Below, in pieces: positions 6,227 to 14,246 of a stretch of DNA of 14,345 nt. Position numbers and translations under genes: made by a program. The stretch is from Anaerolineaceae bacterium UBA4781. Lineage in GTDB: Bacteria; Chloroflexota; Anaerolineae; Anaerolineales; Anaerolineaceae. The DNA lies in the NCBI GenBank assembly GCA_002403105.1, contig DHHD01000044.1, positions 1-14,345 of the forward strand. Reading direction: 5' to 3'. The notes below the pieces were generated by a model. It did no database searches. It had not been told where the DNA came from and saw only the letters and a program-made list of their open reading frames with translations. Every line of letters starts with the position of its first letter. Position 1 is the stretch's first letter.

Positions 6227-8608
6227 ATGGATACAAAAACCCTCACCACACTCGAATACGCACGCATTCTTGACCAGTTGGAAAAGTTTGCGGCGTTCAG
6301 CGCGTCCCAAAAACTGGCTCATACTCTACGCCCAACCAATGACTACCGGCTGGCAGTGGATCGCCTGACGCGTACCACGGAAGCACGCCGTCTGCTCAAC
6401 GAGCATGCGGAGATCAGTGTAGGGAGTGCAAGGGATATTCGACCACAGGTTACTCTGGCAGTTCGTGGGGGCGTTTTGGAAATCGCAGATTTTATTGACA
6501 TTAAATCCACGCTTGAATCAACTCGTGATTTGGGGCGTTTTTTCGGCAAACAGGATCAAAATTTTCCTCAGTTATGTAAAATTGCTGCTCCTCTCATTCC
6601 ACCGCTGGGCTTGATCGAAGCGATCAGCCAGGTCATTTCGGAAAAAGGGGAGATTGTCGATGAGGCTTCTCCGCAGTTGGCAGCTCTGCGTGCGCAGATC
6701 AGAACGGCGCATGACCGGCTGCAGCGGAAATTAGAACAGATCATCAGCGATCCGAATATTACCCGTTTTCTTCAAGAGAACATTATTACTCAACGCAACG
6801 GACGGTATGTGGTTCCGCTGCGGGCAGAACATAAAGGACGTTTCAAGAGCGTTGTGCAGGATCAATCGGCATCCGGCTCCACATTATTTGTGGAACCACT
6901 GGTAGTGGTCGAATTGAATAATGCTCTCTTCGAACTTCAAATGGCTGAAAAAGAAGAGATTCGTCGTATTCTTGCCGAGCTTTCCTTGAAAATAAAGGAC
7001 GCGGCAGAAGAATTAAATGAAATTGTGAATGCACTGGCAATGCTTGATCTGTCATTCATGTGCGCAAAATATGCCGAAAACCTAAAAGCTACGGAACCAA
7101 TCTTCCATCACCCCAATGAACTGGCGAATGATCAAGCGAGCCCAATTCTAAAATTACTGCAAGCACGCCATCCATTGATCGATCCCCAGCAGGTAGTGCC
7201 CATTGATATTCTGTTGCAGGATGGCATATTTTCATTGGTGATCACCGGACCGAATACGGGTGGCAAAACGGTGACATTAAAGACGGCTGGATTGCTGGCT
7301 CTGATGGCACAATCCGGGCTGCACATCCCTGTGCAATCAGGCTCAGAGATCATGTTGTTCCGTGATGTATATGCCGATATTGGAGATGAACAATCTATCG
7401 AACAATCGCTTTCCACTTTTTCAGGACACATCACCAATATTGTACGAATTTTAAAAAAAGCACACTGGAATACTTTGGTACTTTTAGATGAATTAGGTGC
7501 TGGAACGGACCCACAGGAGGGATCGGCTCTGGCGCGGGCGATCATGCAGAACCTGATTGAAAAGAAGGTCCCCTGTCTGGTTGCGACACATTATCCTGAA
7601 TTAAAAGCGTTTGCACATACTCAGGCAGGTGTGATGAATGCTTCAATGGAATTTGACCTGACTACTTTGCAACCGACCTACCATTTGATCCTGGGTCTGC
7701 CCGGCAAATCGAATGCATTGGCGATCGCCGGCAGATTGGGTATGGATACCAGAGTCATTGATTCCGCTCGTGCAATGCTCGATCCTTCGGAACTAAAAAC
7801 AGATGATCTGCTGGATGAAATTCATCGGCAGCGTGAGATCGCACGTGAAGAAAAAGAAACCGCTGCAGACGAACTCCGTCAGATACAAGAATTGAAGCTC
7901 GAATGGCAGAAAAAACTGGAAGGGATCGAAGAGGAGCGTATCAGAATTTTAGAGAAGGCGCAAAAAGAAGCACTTGAAGAAATTGAACTGATGCGCGAAG
8001 AGCTGAAGGACATTCGAAAACAAGCAACTATCGAAAAAGAATCAACCGAAACCAGGAAACGAATTCACAAGAAATTGGATCAACTGGGAGAAACCCAACA
8101 CAAACCGCTCGAAAAGAGTACCTTTTTAACCCAGCAGGCACAACCATTGAAAGCTGGCGATCGGGTTTATGTACAATCGCTGAAAGTGGATGGAACTGTC
8201 CGGTCGATCGCACAGGATGTGGTGGAGGTGGAGATCGGGAAAATGCACGTAAAAGTAAGCACAGCTGATATTTCCCGTTCAAAAACAAAGGAAAAGAAAA
8301 TTAATATAGAAATTCCTGAAATCAGCTCAACGCATCTTCCAACCTCATCAATGAAATCACCCGGATTGGAATGTCATTTACGCGGGATGCGCGTGGATGA
8401 TGCTCTGGCAGAATTGGAACGCTATCTCGAAAAAGCATATTCCGCTGGATTACCGTACGTGCGTATTGTTCATGGTAAAGGCACCGGGACCATCCGCCAG
8501 GTTGTACAGGAGTATCTGAACACATCACCCTATGTTGAAAGATGGGAACTTGCTATGCGGAATGAAGGTGGGGAAGGTGTGACTGTTGCACATTTGAAGA
8601 CCACTTAA
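6227..8608 (+). CDS. mutS2: MutS2 (endonuclease MutS2 / ribosome-collision ATPase)
   Basis: The 793-residue length is typical of MutS2. The order is MutS-type core and lever (about 1-300), then an ABC-type ATPase with Walker A GPNTGGKT (341-348), signature segment around STFSG (396-400) and Walker B LVLLDE (417-422) with ATHYPE (453-458). A long charged coiled coil (about 530-620), a KOW-like beta segment (640-685) and a C-terminal Smr domain (about 713-793) follow. The DNA-mismatch domain of MutS is absent, as expected. MutS2 is known to act in recombination control and in rescue of collided ribosomes, with Smr supplying nuclease or nucleic-acid-binding activity. Here the Smr motif reads CHLRG (H717) where LDLRG is usual, while HGKGTG (749-754) is intact. 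It is transcribed alone, divergent from amrS, and ends at a hairpin. Confidence 0.95.
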   Translation: MDTKTLTTLEYARILDQLEKFAAFSASQKLAHTLRPTNDYRLAVDRLTRTTEARRLLNEHAEISVGSARDIRPQVTLAVRGGVLEIADFIDIKSTLESTRDLGRFFGKQDQNFPQLCKIAAPLIPPLGLIEAISQVISEKGEIVDEASPQLAALRAQIRTAHDRLQRKLEQIISDPNITRFLQENIITQRNGRYVVPLRAEHKGRFKSVVQDQSASGSTLFVEPLVVVELNNALFELQMAEKEEIRRILAELSLKIKDAAEELNEIVNALAMLDLSFMCAKYAENLKATEPIFHHPNELANDQASPILKLLQARHPLIDPQQVVPIDILLQDGIFSLVITGPNTGGKTVTLKTAGLLALMAQSGLHIPVQSGSEIMLFRDVYADIGDEQSIEQSLSTFSGHITNIVRILKKAHWNTLVLLDELGAGTDPQEGSALARAIMQNLIEKKVPCLVATHYPELKAFAHTQAGVMNASMEFDLTTLQPTYHLILGLPGKSNALAIAGRLGMDTRVIDSARAMLDPSELKTDDLLDEIHRQREIAREEKETAADELRQIQELKLEWQKKLEGIEEERIRILEKAQKEALEEIELMREELKDIRKQATIEKESTETRKRIHKKLDQLGETQHKPLEKSTFLTQQAQPLKAGDRVYVQSLKVDGTVRSIAQDVVEVEIGKMHVKVSTADISRSKTKEKKINIEIPEISSTHLPTSSMKSPGLECHLRGMRVDDALAELERYLEKAYSAGLPYVRIVHGKGTGTIRQVVQEYLNTSPYVERWELAMRNEGGEGVTVAHLKTT

Positions 8609-8612
8609 CATA

Positions 8613-8653
8613 AAAGGTCGATAGTAGCTGACCTCGAGATACTATCGACCTTT
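8613..8653 (+). terminator. Terminator hairpin after mutS2
   Basis: AAAGGTCGATAGTA (8613-8626) pairs perfectly over 14 bp with TACTATCGACCTTT (8640-8653), with a 13-nt loop. It starts five bases after the mutS2 stop. The right arm ends in TTT followed by CTCG, so the U tract is short. No convincing gene lies between here and 8903; an open frame at 8669-8887 has no ribosome-binding site or recognisable domain. Confidence 0.65.
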
Positions 8654-8836
8654 CTCGCACGGTACCCCTTGCATCCGTGCTGCGACGAGCGTGCGAAGGT
8701 AAAAAATATAATTCCCTCCGAACAGTGCTTTTATATTACTGCAAAGTACAAAAATATGCAAATGCAGATTGTCATTCCAAAACATGATTTACCCAAATTA
8801 CAAGCAGAAATGATCAGGGTCAGGAAAATCAGGATG

Positions 8837-8854
8837 GAGCTTACAAATAAGCTC
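8837..8854. terminator. Small hairpin between mutS2 and the mgtC-type gene
   Basis: GAGCTTA, loop CAAA, TAAGCTC, followed by ATTTTCTTC on the plus strand. The stem is only 7 bp. It could be a second stop for mutS2 read-through or a weak end for the minus-strand operon, 49 bp beyond its last stop codon. Confidence 0.3.
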
Positions 8855-8903
8855 ATTTTCTTCATAGCTATCTGTTTTCAATCCTGATAATCTAAAATTG
8901 AAA

Positions 8904-9557
8904 TTAAAACCAGTATTCTTTGATCTCTTTGTCGGCTAAGATCTTCTGTACAACCTTATCGTGTTTTTTAGATGGACCGCTGACTTCCAGGGTCAGAACC
9001 ATATCGCCCCCGGCTTTCTTTTCTTGTTTTGATTTATTAATGGTCAACCCATAACTTTTGAAAAGACTTTTAATCTCTTTGTATTTTTCCCAACTCAACT
9101 TGGATGTAATTTCATATGTGCGCTCTTCAATGGATATCTCTAAAGCATCCTCAAATCTTGAAAAGAGCACAAGTACGATCATTGTAAAAAGCGTAACGGT
9201 TGCAGCGAGTAAAAACTCACCTGCTCCACAAGCCATGCCTATGGCCGCTGAAATCCAGATCGTTGCGGCGGTGGTAAGCCCTTTTACTCTACCGCGTTCC
9301 TGCATGATCACACCGGCACCCAAAAAACCAATACCAGTCACAATACCGGCTGCAATCCGTGTGATATCCAAGGTTCCCTCTGATCCAAGACCAACTCGTG
9401 GAGAAAGTATCGTGAATATAGTTGAGCCAAGAGTAATCAGAATGGTTGTCCGCAACCCGGCATCTTTTTTATACCGTTCGCGCTCAGCACCGATGATTCC
9501 TCCGAGAACTAGAGCGATACCCAGTTTTATGACATCTTGATAATCAATGAAAAACAT
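8904..9557 (-). CDS. MgtC/SapB-family membrane protein
   Basis: This 217-residue inner-membrane protein has the family's helices in the N-terminal 135 residues and the conserved segments GGIIGAERE (19-27), GLRTT (34-38), GIGFLGAGVI (75-84) and VKGLTTAATIW (91-101). A soluble ACT-like C-terminal domain (about 146-217) follows, as in full-length MgtC-type proteins. MgtC proteins are linked to growth at low magnesium and modulate F-type ATP synthase and phosphate uptake in some pathogens; in environmental bacteria the role is open. AAGGAG lies 10 bases before ATG 9557. It is the last gene of a four-gene run, 29 bp after the DUF4282 gene. No magnesium riboswitch-like leader is visible in that short gap, so regulation must come from the operon promoter. 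Confidence 0.88.
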   Translation of the reverse strand: MFFIDYQDVIKLGIALVLGGIIGAERERYKKDAGLRTTILITLGSTIFTILSPRVGLGSEGTLDITRIAAGIVTGIGFLGAGVIMQERGRVKGLTTAATIWISAAIGMACGAGEFLLAATVTLFTMIVLVLFSRFEDALEISIEERTYEITSKLSWEKYKEIKSLFKSYGLTINKSKQEKKAGGDMVLTLEVSGPSKKHDKVVQKILADKEIKEYWF

Positions 9558-9586
9558 TTCTCATTACTCCTTCAATTTGATTATGA

Positions 9587-9886
9587 TTATTTATTACTGG
9601 ACTTACTCCCTCGTTTTTGGATTCCTTTAGTAGGTTTTAACGAAGGAGTATTTTCATGGATTTGAAAAATGACGTAGATCGTTTCGCAAACTATCCTTGA
9701 AAAAATAGGACCCAGCAAAGCAAAACAGAGCCCAATTAAAAATGTTGCAGCCCCACTGCCATAGGCTCCAAAACTGGATGCGATCAGTACAACACCCGCG
9801 ACAATACACAGGGCACTTGAGATCCAGAACAAAACTTTAATGATGGATGGGGTAATCAACTTTCGAAAATTAAGAAAATCATCCAT
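9587..9886 (-). CDS. DUF4282-family small membrane protein
   Basis: This 99-residue protein has two predicted membrane helices (about 16-38 and 45-66) and a basic tail ending KRGSKSSNK. The N-terminus MDDFLNFRKLITPSIIKVLF and the second-helix exit ISRIVCETIYVIFQIHEN-like pattern fit DUF4282, small two-helix proteins of unknown function. The start ATG 9886 lies 17 bp after the nitroreductase stop and has only an A-rich leader without a good ribosome-binding site, so translation may depend on coupling with the gene before it. It sits between a nitroreductase and an MgtC-type protein in one transcription unit. Confidence 0.75.
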   Translation of the reverse strand: MDDFLNFRKLITPSIIKVLFWISSALCIVAGVVLIASSFGAYGSGAATFLIGLCFALLGPIFSRIVCETIYVIFQIHENTPSLKPTKGIQKRGSKSSNK

Positions 9887-9903
9887 GAGTTTTTATTCTT
9901 TAC

Positions 9904-10419
9904 TTAGTATTTTTGCCAATGAACCCGTTCTTCTTCATACTGGGTTCGGGGTGGTTTTTCTTCAGCTGGATAGCCCACGTATATGAGGTTGAGCACATGA
10001 ATATCTTCAGGTATTTCAAGTACCTCGTGAATCATGTTGGAGACATCCTCTTTTGGATATGCTCCAATCCAGACGCTGCCAAGATCAAGTCCTGCTGCGG
10101 CGATTAAAATATTTTCGACTGCCGCGCTGCAATCTTGTACCCAGAAGCGAATTGAAGATTCTTTTTTCGCAATACTGAGGTTTGCCAATACTGCGATTGC
10201 TGCAGGAGCGTTGTATTTTCCATGTTCAAGTTTACTTTGAAGTTTAGAAAGCTGCTCGGGATCTGTAACAACAATGAATTCCCAGGGTTGTCCATTACTT
10301 GCACTAGGAGCCGCCATACCTGCTTGTAAAAGTTCTTTTATTTTTTCTTCTTCGAGTTCCCTGTGTTCGAATACTCGAATACTGCGACGTTGGTAGATGA
10401 TGTTTAAACGTGGGTCCAT
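9904..10419 (-). CDS. Nitroreductase-family flavoprotein
   Basis: The 171-residue product is a flavin (FMN) oxidoreductase of the NfnB/Nox-like nitroreductase fold, expected to act as a dimer using NAD(P)H. Family signatures are RRSIRVF (11-17, phosphate-binding arginines), APSASNGQPWEF (37-48), the flavin-site AAGLDLGSVWIGAYP (108-122) and the end YVGYPAEEKPPRTQYEEERVHW. The natural substrate cannot be told from sequence; the family reduces nitroaromatics, quinones and flavins, and one branch dehalogenates. AAAGGAAAT lies just before ATG 10419, 12 bp after the NYN stop, so the two are co-transcribed. Confidence 0.87.
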   Translation of the reverse strand: MDPRLNIIYQRRSIRVFEHRELEEEKIKELLQAGMAAPSASNGQPWEFIVVTDPEQLSKLQSKLEHGKYNAPAAIAVLANLSIAKKESSIRFWVQDCSAAVENILIAAAGLDLGSVWIGAYPKEDVSNMIHEVLEIPEDIHVLNLIYVGYPAEEKPPRTQYEEERVHWQKY

Positions 10420-10431
10420 TGTATTTCCTTT

Positions 10432-11187
10432 CTACTCTCTCAAACGTACATAGATCACCGAATTTCCTTCCGGTGATTTTACTTCTTTGATCTCAAATAA
10501 ATTGGAATAAGCCCGAATTAGTGTGGAGAGCTGGCTGTGCCCATAAGTTCGGGCATCGAAACCGGGGTCCAGCTGCCGCATATGATGTCCTAATGTTCCT
10601 AGGAATGCCCACCCATCATCCTGAACAGCAATATCAAAGGCTTGTTTCAAGAGCGGTGCTGGGTCAGGAGTTTGTGGTTCATGACCTTTTTTTGTATTTT
10701 TCTTTTGCCCGATCTGTTTTACAGGCTGCTTCATGGGTACTAAATTTTCTGTGTAAACAAAAACATCGCATGCGTTGACGAATGCCCGTGGGGTTTTCTT
10801 CTGTCCAATTCCCATCACAAAAAATCCTTTTTCTCGAATGCGTGTCGCCAAGCGTGTGTAATCACTATCGCTGGATACAAGGCAAAACCCATCTACGCTT
10901 CCACTGTAAAGAATATCCATGGCATCAATGATCATGGCTGAGTCGGTGGCATTCTTCCCCACGGTGTAGCGGAATTGTTGAATGGGTTGGATGGCATAGG
11001 TTTGTAAAGTATCTTTCCAGCCTCCCATGTTTGCAGTTGTCCAATCTCCATATGTTCGCCGGATTGTCACAATACCATATTTGCTGCCTTCTGCTAAAAT
11101 CTTTTCGATCAGAGATGGCTGCGCATTATCTCCATCGATCAGAATCGCAATTCTGCGATCACCTGGTTGATTATTTGATTTAATCAT
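10432..11187 (-). CDS. NYN-domain protein with C-terminal OST-HTH/LOTUS domain
   Basis: The 251-residue protein has an N-terminal NYN (PIN-like, LabA/DUF88) nuclease domain (about 10-150). Acidic metal-site residues are visible: IDGDN (D18, D20, N21), KNATDSAMIIDAMD (D82) and SSDSDYTRL (D107, D109). A basic linker rich in Lys and Gln (152-172) leads to a winged-helix OST-HTH/LOTUS domain (about 175-250) with GWAFLGTLGHHMRQLDPGF and YGHSQLSTLIRA. LOTUS domains bind RNA, in some cases G-quadruplex RNA, so the protein is probably an RNA-binding ribonuclease. It is first in a run with nitroreductase, DUF4282 and MgtC genes, and has its own promoter at 11220-11225 and an AAGGAA eight bases before the ATG. 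Confidence 0.88.
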   Translation of the reverse strand: MIKSNNQPGDRRIAILIDGDNAQPSLIEKILAEGSKYGIVTIRRTYGDWTTANMGGWKDTLQTYAIQPIQQFRYTVGKNATDSAMIIDAMDILYSGSVDGFCLVSSDSDYTRLATRIREKGFFVMGIGQKKTPRAFVNACDVFVYTENLVPMKQPVKQIGQKKNTKKGHEPQTPDPAPLLKQAFDIAVQDDGWAFLGTLGHHMRQLDPGFDARTYGHSQLSTLIRAYSNLFEIKEVKSPEGNSVIYVRLRE

Positions 11188-11219
11188 TCTTATCTTTCCT
11201 TATTTGTGTTTCTATCTGC

Positions 11220-11225
11220 ATTATA
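11220..11225 (-). promoter_or_regulatory. Promoter (-10) of the NYN-nitroreductase-DUF4282-MgtC operon
   Basis: On the minus strand TGCTATAAT, an extended -10, lies 32 bp before ATG 11187, giving a leader of about 26 nt that contains AAGGAA. The -35 region overlaps the terminator of the upstream YdcF-type gene and has no clear TTGACA. Confidence 0.55.
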
Positions 11226-11243
11226 GCAATGAAACAATTGGAA

Positions 11244-11275
11244 AACACAAGGATTTGATTTGAAATCCCTGTGTT
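11244..11275 (-). terminator. Terminator of the YdcF-type gene
   Basis: AACACAAGGATTT (11244-11256) pairs with AAATCCCTGTGTT (11263-11275) over 13 positions with one mismatch and a 6-nt loop. On the minus strand the stem is followed by TTTTCC. It lies 33 bp after the YdcF stop and directly before the next operon's promoter. Confidence 0.6.
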
Positions 11276-11308
11276 GAACTTCCCCTTTCTGTAAAAAGGA
11301 ATTGTGTT

Positions 11309-12094
11309 CTAAAACCAATCCTGCAGGCTATATGTCCAAATGCCGATATATTCTTTCATGACATTGGTGGTTACAGCTAGGTTTCCCACATTCGGTATGA
11401 ACTCATATAAAACATCCAGAAATGATTGATCACTTTCCACGTCCTCAACGATCGAATAATCAACTGGAATGGGGATGACAGATATGCCCTGCTTTTTAAA
11501 CAACATGACCGAACGCGGCATGTGCATAGCTGATGTAACCAGCAGCACTGTCTTAAAATCATTTTCGATTATGATCTCTTTTGTATTCACCGCATTTTCG
11601 TAGGTGTTCTTTGAACCGTTTTCAAGGATCATGGCTGAAGAAGGTACGCCCAGGAAAATAAGAATCTCAGCCATTTGGTCAGCGGGGGTGGAAGAGCCAT
11701 TACTCATCCAATCAATATTCCCACCACTGAGAATGAGGATGGGGGCTTTTCCATCTCGATACAACTGTGCTGCGGTGAATACACGATCGCCGGCGCTGTT
11801 GATCTCAACATACTTTCTTGGTGAAACAGCGGGCTCCGTGCCTCCACCCAAAACGATAATGGCATCTGCTTGTGGTACCTCGTCCGGGTAGGTGTACTGC
11901 CATTCAAGAGAGCGTGCCAGTGCGGTCGCAACCGGAGTTGTGGAACATGCCCAAAGCATTAAAATAATAAAAACCAACAGGGATTTTGCGGTTCTTTTTT
12001 TGCGGATGCGAAATACTGCAACAATTAAGAGAATGATCCCTAATCCCAGAGGATATACAAAGAGAGGTAAAAATTTTGATAAAAAAATAAACAA
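11309..12094 (-). CDS. YdcF/ElyC-like DUF218 membrane-anchored protein
   Basis: This 261-residue protein has two N-terminal membrane helices (about 6-28 and 37-60) followed by a DUF218 domain (about 76-225). Family signatures are ADAIIVLGGG (76-85), ILSGGN (121-126), ENGSKNTYENA (158-168) and VTSAMHMPRSVMLF (186-199). The arrangement matches ElyC-type proteins, which are linked to envelope and lipid-carrier metabolism in enterobacteria; the reaction is not established. The start is TTG at 12094, chosen because AAGGAA lies seven bases upstream and the first helix begins immediately. It is a single-gene unit, divergent from the SorC regulator, with its own terminator. Confidence 0.83.
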   Translation of the reverse strand: MFIFLSKFLPLFVYPLGLGIILLIVAVFRIRKKRTAKSLLVFIILMLWACSTTPVATALARSLEWQYTYPDEVPQADAIIVLGGGTEPAVSPRKYVEINSAGDRVFTAAQLYRDGKAPILILSGGNIDWMSNGSSTPADQMAEILIFLGVPSSAMILENGSKNTYENAVNTKEIIIENDFKTVLLVTSAMHMPRSVMLFKKQGISVIPIPVDYSIVEDVESDQSFLDVLYEFIPNVGNLAVTTNVMKEYIGIWTYSLQDWF

Positions 12095-12121
12095 GGTTTT
12101 GTTTCCTTAAATTGATTTTCG

Positions 12122-12127
12122 ATTGTA
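12122..12127 (-). promoter_or_regulatory. Putative promoter of the YdcF-type gene with a short dyad
   Basis: On the minus strand TGTTACAAT is an extended -10-like box giving a leader of about 20 nt that includes AAGGAA. It overlaps a short inverted repeat, CGATT (12120-12124) and AATCG (12135-12139). No clear -35 is visible. The rest of the divergent gap up to the SorC gene holds an A-rich stretch and a CCCCCC run (12200-12205) but no clear promoter for sorC. Confidence 0.35.
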
Positions 12128-12300
12128 ACATGGGAATCGCAGAATATCTCGTTCATTGTCTTATGAAAACAAAACCACCAGTTTCTAATTGAACAATACC
12201 CCCCTAAAAAAATCACATCCGTGAAAATACTCTAACAATAGTGAAGAAATTCAATTTCAGTGATATATTTAAATTAGATGAACGAGCGATTGGATTAAAA

Positions 12301-13254
12301 ATGAAATCTGATTCCCGAAAACACCTGCTGGCAGAAATAGCGTCAATGTATTACCTTGAAAGACGCAGCCAAAATGAGATCGCGCTTGAATTTGGTTATT
12401 CCCGCTCTGCAATTTCCCGCCTGCTCACCGAAGCCGAACTCTCCGGGGTTGTTGAGCACAAGATAAATTTTCCTTCGATTCGAAATGTTGAATTGGAAGA
12501 AAAATTGATACAGCGATATAAGCTACGCAATGCTATTGTAGTAAATCGTGGAAAACTGAGTTATACCCAGACTCTCCACTTTGTAGGAGAACAAGGCGCT
12601 GAGGTTTTCACGAAACTCATTGGTAATGATCAGGTCATATCTATTTCAACAGGAACCTCGATCTATGAAGTGGTCAATGCATTAAAACCATGTCAATTAT
12701 CCAATGTGAAGATTGTCCAAATTCTAGGATCAACCGGTGTAAAAAGCGATCCATCCATTGACGGCCCGGAATTGGCTGGTTCTTTAGCAAAAAAAGTCCA
12801 CGGTGGTTATTACGCTCTGAATGCCCCCATGTTAATGGATAGTAAAACCTCTCGTGAAACAATCCTGAGCGAGAAATCCATCGCAAGTACTATCGATCTG
12901 GCATATAAATCAGACATTATATTAGCAGGGATTGGCTGTATTACTGAGGAACCACATGATTCAAGTGTGGTGCGCATGGGATATTTGGAGCCGTATGAAT
13001 TTGTTGAAATTCGCGATCAAGGAGCAGTGGGGTACACCTGTGGCTGGTTTTTTAATGAAAAAGGAAAAATTATTGAGGGACAAATAAATGATCGGGTTGT
13101 CGCCGCTGATTTCCGCAGAATTCGGGAAGGAAAAGCGATTGTTTTAGCAATCGCTGCCGGAGAAAAAAAATCCCCCGCAATCAAAGCCGCGCTCGATGGA
13201 AATTTGGTCGATATTTTGATCACCGATTCATCTGCGGTTGAATCATTTTTATAA
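12301..13254 (+). CDS. SorC/DeoR-type effector-binding transcriptional regulator
   Basis: The 317-residue protein has an N-terminal helix-turn-helix (about 8-50: AEIASMYYLERRSQNEIALE then SRSAISRLL) and a long sugar-isomerase-like effector domain (about 60-317). SorC-family landmarks are ISTGTS (115-120), LAGIG (208-212), GAVGY (241-245), VLAIAAGEKKSPAIKAAL (281-298) and LITDSSA (306-312). Such regulators sense phosphorylated sugars or polyols and act as tetramers. The open frame begins 60 bp earlier at GTG 12241 with 20 extra residues, but family members start right at the HTH and the GTG has no ribosome-binding site, so ATG 12301 is preferred; its own site (GGATT) is also weak. It lies 20 bp before the E1 alpha gene, so it most likely regulates that operon and itself. 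Confidence 0.88.
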   Translation: MKSDSRKHLLAEIASMYYLERRSQNEIALEFGYSRSAISRLLTEAELSGVVEHKINFPSIRNVELEEKLIQRYKLRNAIVVNRGKLSYTQTLHFVGEQGAEVFTKLIGNDQVISISTGTSIYEVVNALKPCQLSNVKIVQILGSTGVKSDPSIDGPELAGSLAKKVHGGYYALNAPMLMDSKTSRETILSEKSIASTIDLAYKSDIILAGIGCITEEPHDSSVVRMGYLEPYEFVEIRDQGAVGYTCGWFFNEKGKIIEGQINDRVVAADFRRIREGKAIVLAIAAGEKKSPAIKAALDGNLVDILITDSSAVESFL

Positions 13255-13274
13255 ACTTGTTGGAGGTTTACTTA

Positions 13275-14246
13275 ATGGAAAAAGAGAAGTTAATTGGAGG
13301 GGAAATCACACCCGGTGAAGCAAAACATCTGCTCTATTTGATGGTGCTTACGCGGGCTTTTGAAGAAAATGCAGAAGAGATGTATGCGCTTGGAAAAGTA
13401 CATGGAACCATGCACCTTTCTATTGGACAGGAAGCAATTGCTGCTGGTGCAAGTAGTGCAATAACCCGCAACGACTATTTATTAAATACCCATCGCGGTC
13501 ATGGACACTTTTTAGCTTGGGGTGGAGATTTGAACAGGATGATGGCAGAGTTCCTTGGAAAAGAAACCGGATACTGCCGCGGGCGTGGAGGTTCCATGCA
13601 CATCGCAGACGTGGATGCGAATAATTTGGGCGCTAATGGCGTTGTAGCAGGCAATCTTCCTATTGCTGTAGGTGTTGGACTGAGTATAAAAATACGAAAA
13701 ACCGACCAGGTTGCCTTGACTTTATTTGGTGATGGAGCGTCCAACGAAGGTGCTTTTCACGAATCCCTGAATATGGCAAGTATTTGGAATTTACCAGTCA
13801 TTTATTTGTGTGAAAACAATCTGTATGCCATGTCTACCCCATTTGATCAAGCATTCAAGATCGAAGAGATCAGTACTCGTGCTGGTTCCTACGGAATAAA
13901 AGGTGTAACCATTGATGGAAATGATGTGTGCGCTGTGCATAAAGCGGTACGTGAAGCGGCAAAACGAGCCCGCAACAGTGATGGACCGACTTTGATCGAA
14001 GCAATTACCTATCGCTGGCGTGGTCATTCAAAGAGCGATCGCCAGGCATACCGCACTCGTGAAGAAGTAAAGGAATGGATGGAAAAAGATCCAATCCCCC
14101 GCTTTGCTACACAGATCGGAGTTTCTGATAAAGAAATGGAAGAAATACAACAACGAGTAAAACAGGATATCCAGAAAGCTGTGGAATTCGCAGAAAACAG
14201 CCCGGAACCTGATCTTTCTACTATTTTGGAGGGCGTTTATGCGTGA
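13275..14246 (+). CDS. pdhA: Thiamine-diphosphate 2-oxoacid dehydrogenase E1 alpha (pyruvate/acetoin type)
   Basis: This 323-residue alpha subunit of the E1 component decarboxylates a 2-oxo acid (or cleaves acetoin) with thiamine diphosphate and passes the acyl group to lipoyl-E2. Visible are NTHRGHGHFL (71-80), GYCRGRGGSMHI (99-110), the thiamine/Mg2+ motif starting GDGASNEGAFHE (152) and ending ENN (180-182), and the phosphorylation-loop-like RWRGHSKSD segment. Length and GKETGYCRGRGGSMHI resemble acetoin dehydrogenase AcoA as much as PdhA, so the substrate is not fixed; the symbol is a working label. ATG 13275 is preceded by GGAGG eight bases away; the upstream in-frame TTG is rejected. 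It overlaps E1 beta by 8 bp and follows the SorC gene. Confidence 0.9.
   Translation: MEKEKLIGGEITPGEAKHLLYLMVLTRAFEENAEEMYALGKVHGTMHLSIGQEAIAAGASSAITRNDYLLNTHRGHGHFLAWGGDLNRMMAEFLGKETGYCRGRGGSMHIADVDANNLGANGVVAGNLPIAVGVGLSIKIRKTDQVALTLFGDGASNEGAFHESLNMASIWNLPVIYLCENNLYAMSTPFDQAFKIEEISTRAGSYGIKGVTIDGNDVCAVHKAVREAAKRARNSDGPTLIEAITYRWRGHSKSDRQAYRTREEVKEWMEKDPIPRFATQIGVSDKEMEEIQQRVKQDIQKAVEFAENSPEPDLSTILEGVYA

Noticed and set aside
7132..7545. 137-codon open frame antisense to mutS2
   Set aside because: It lies opposite the conserved ATPase domain, so it is a shadow frame.
8669..8887. 72-codon open frame after mutS2
   Set aside because: No ribosome-binding site, no domain, an odd composition, and it lies between two hairpins.
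9058..9540. 160-codon open frame antisense to the MgtC-type gene
   Set aside because: It is a shadow of a well-supported membrane protein gene; the reading is Pro/Ser/Arg-rich, as is usual for antisense frames.
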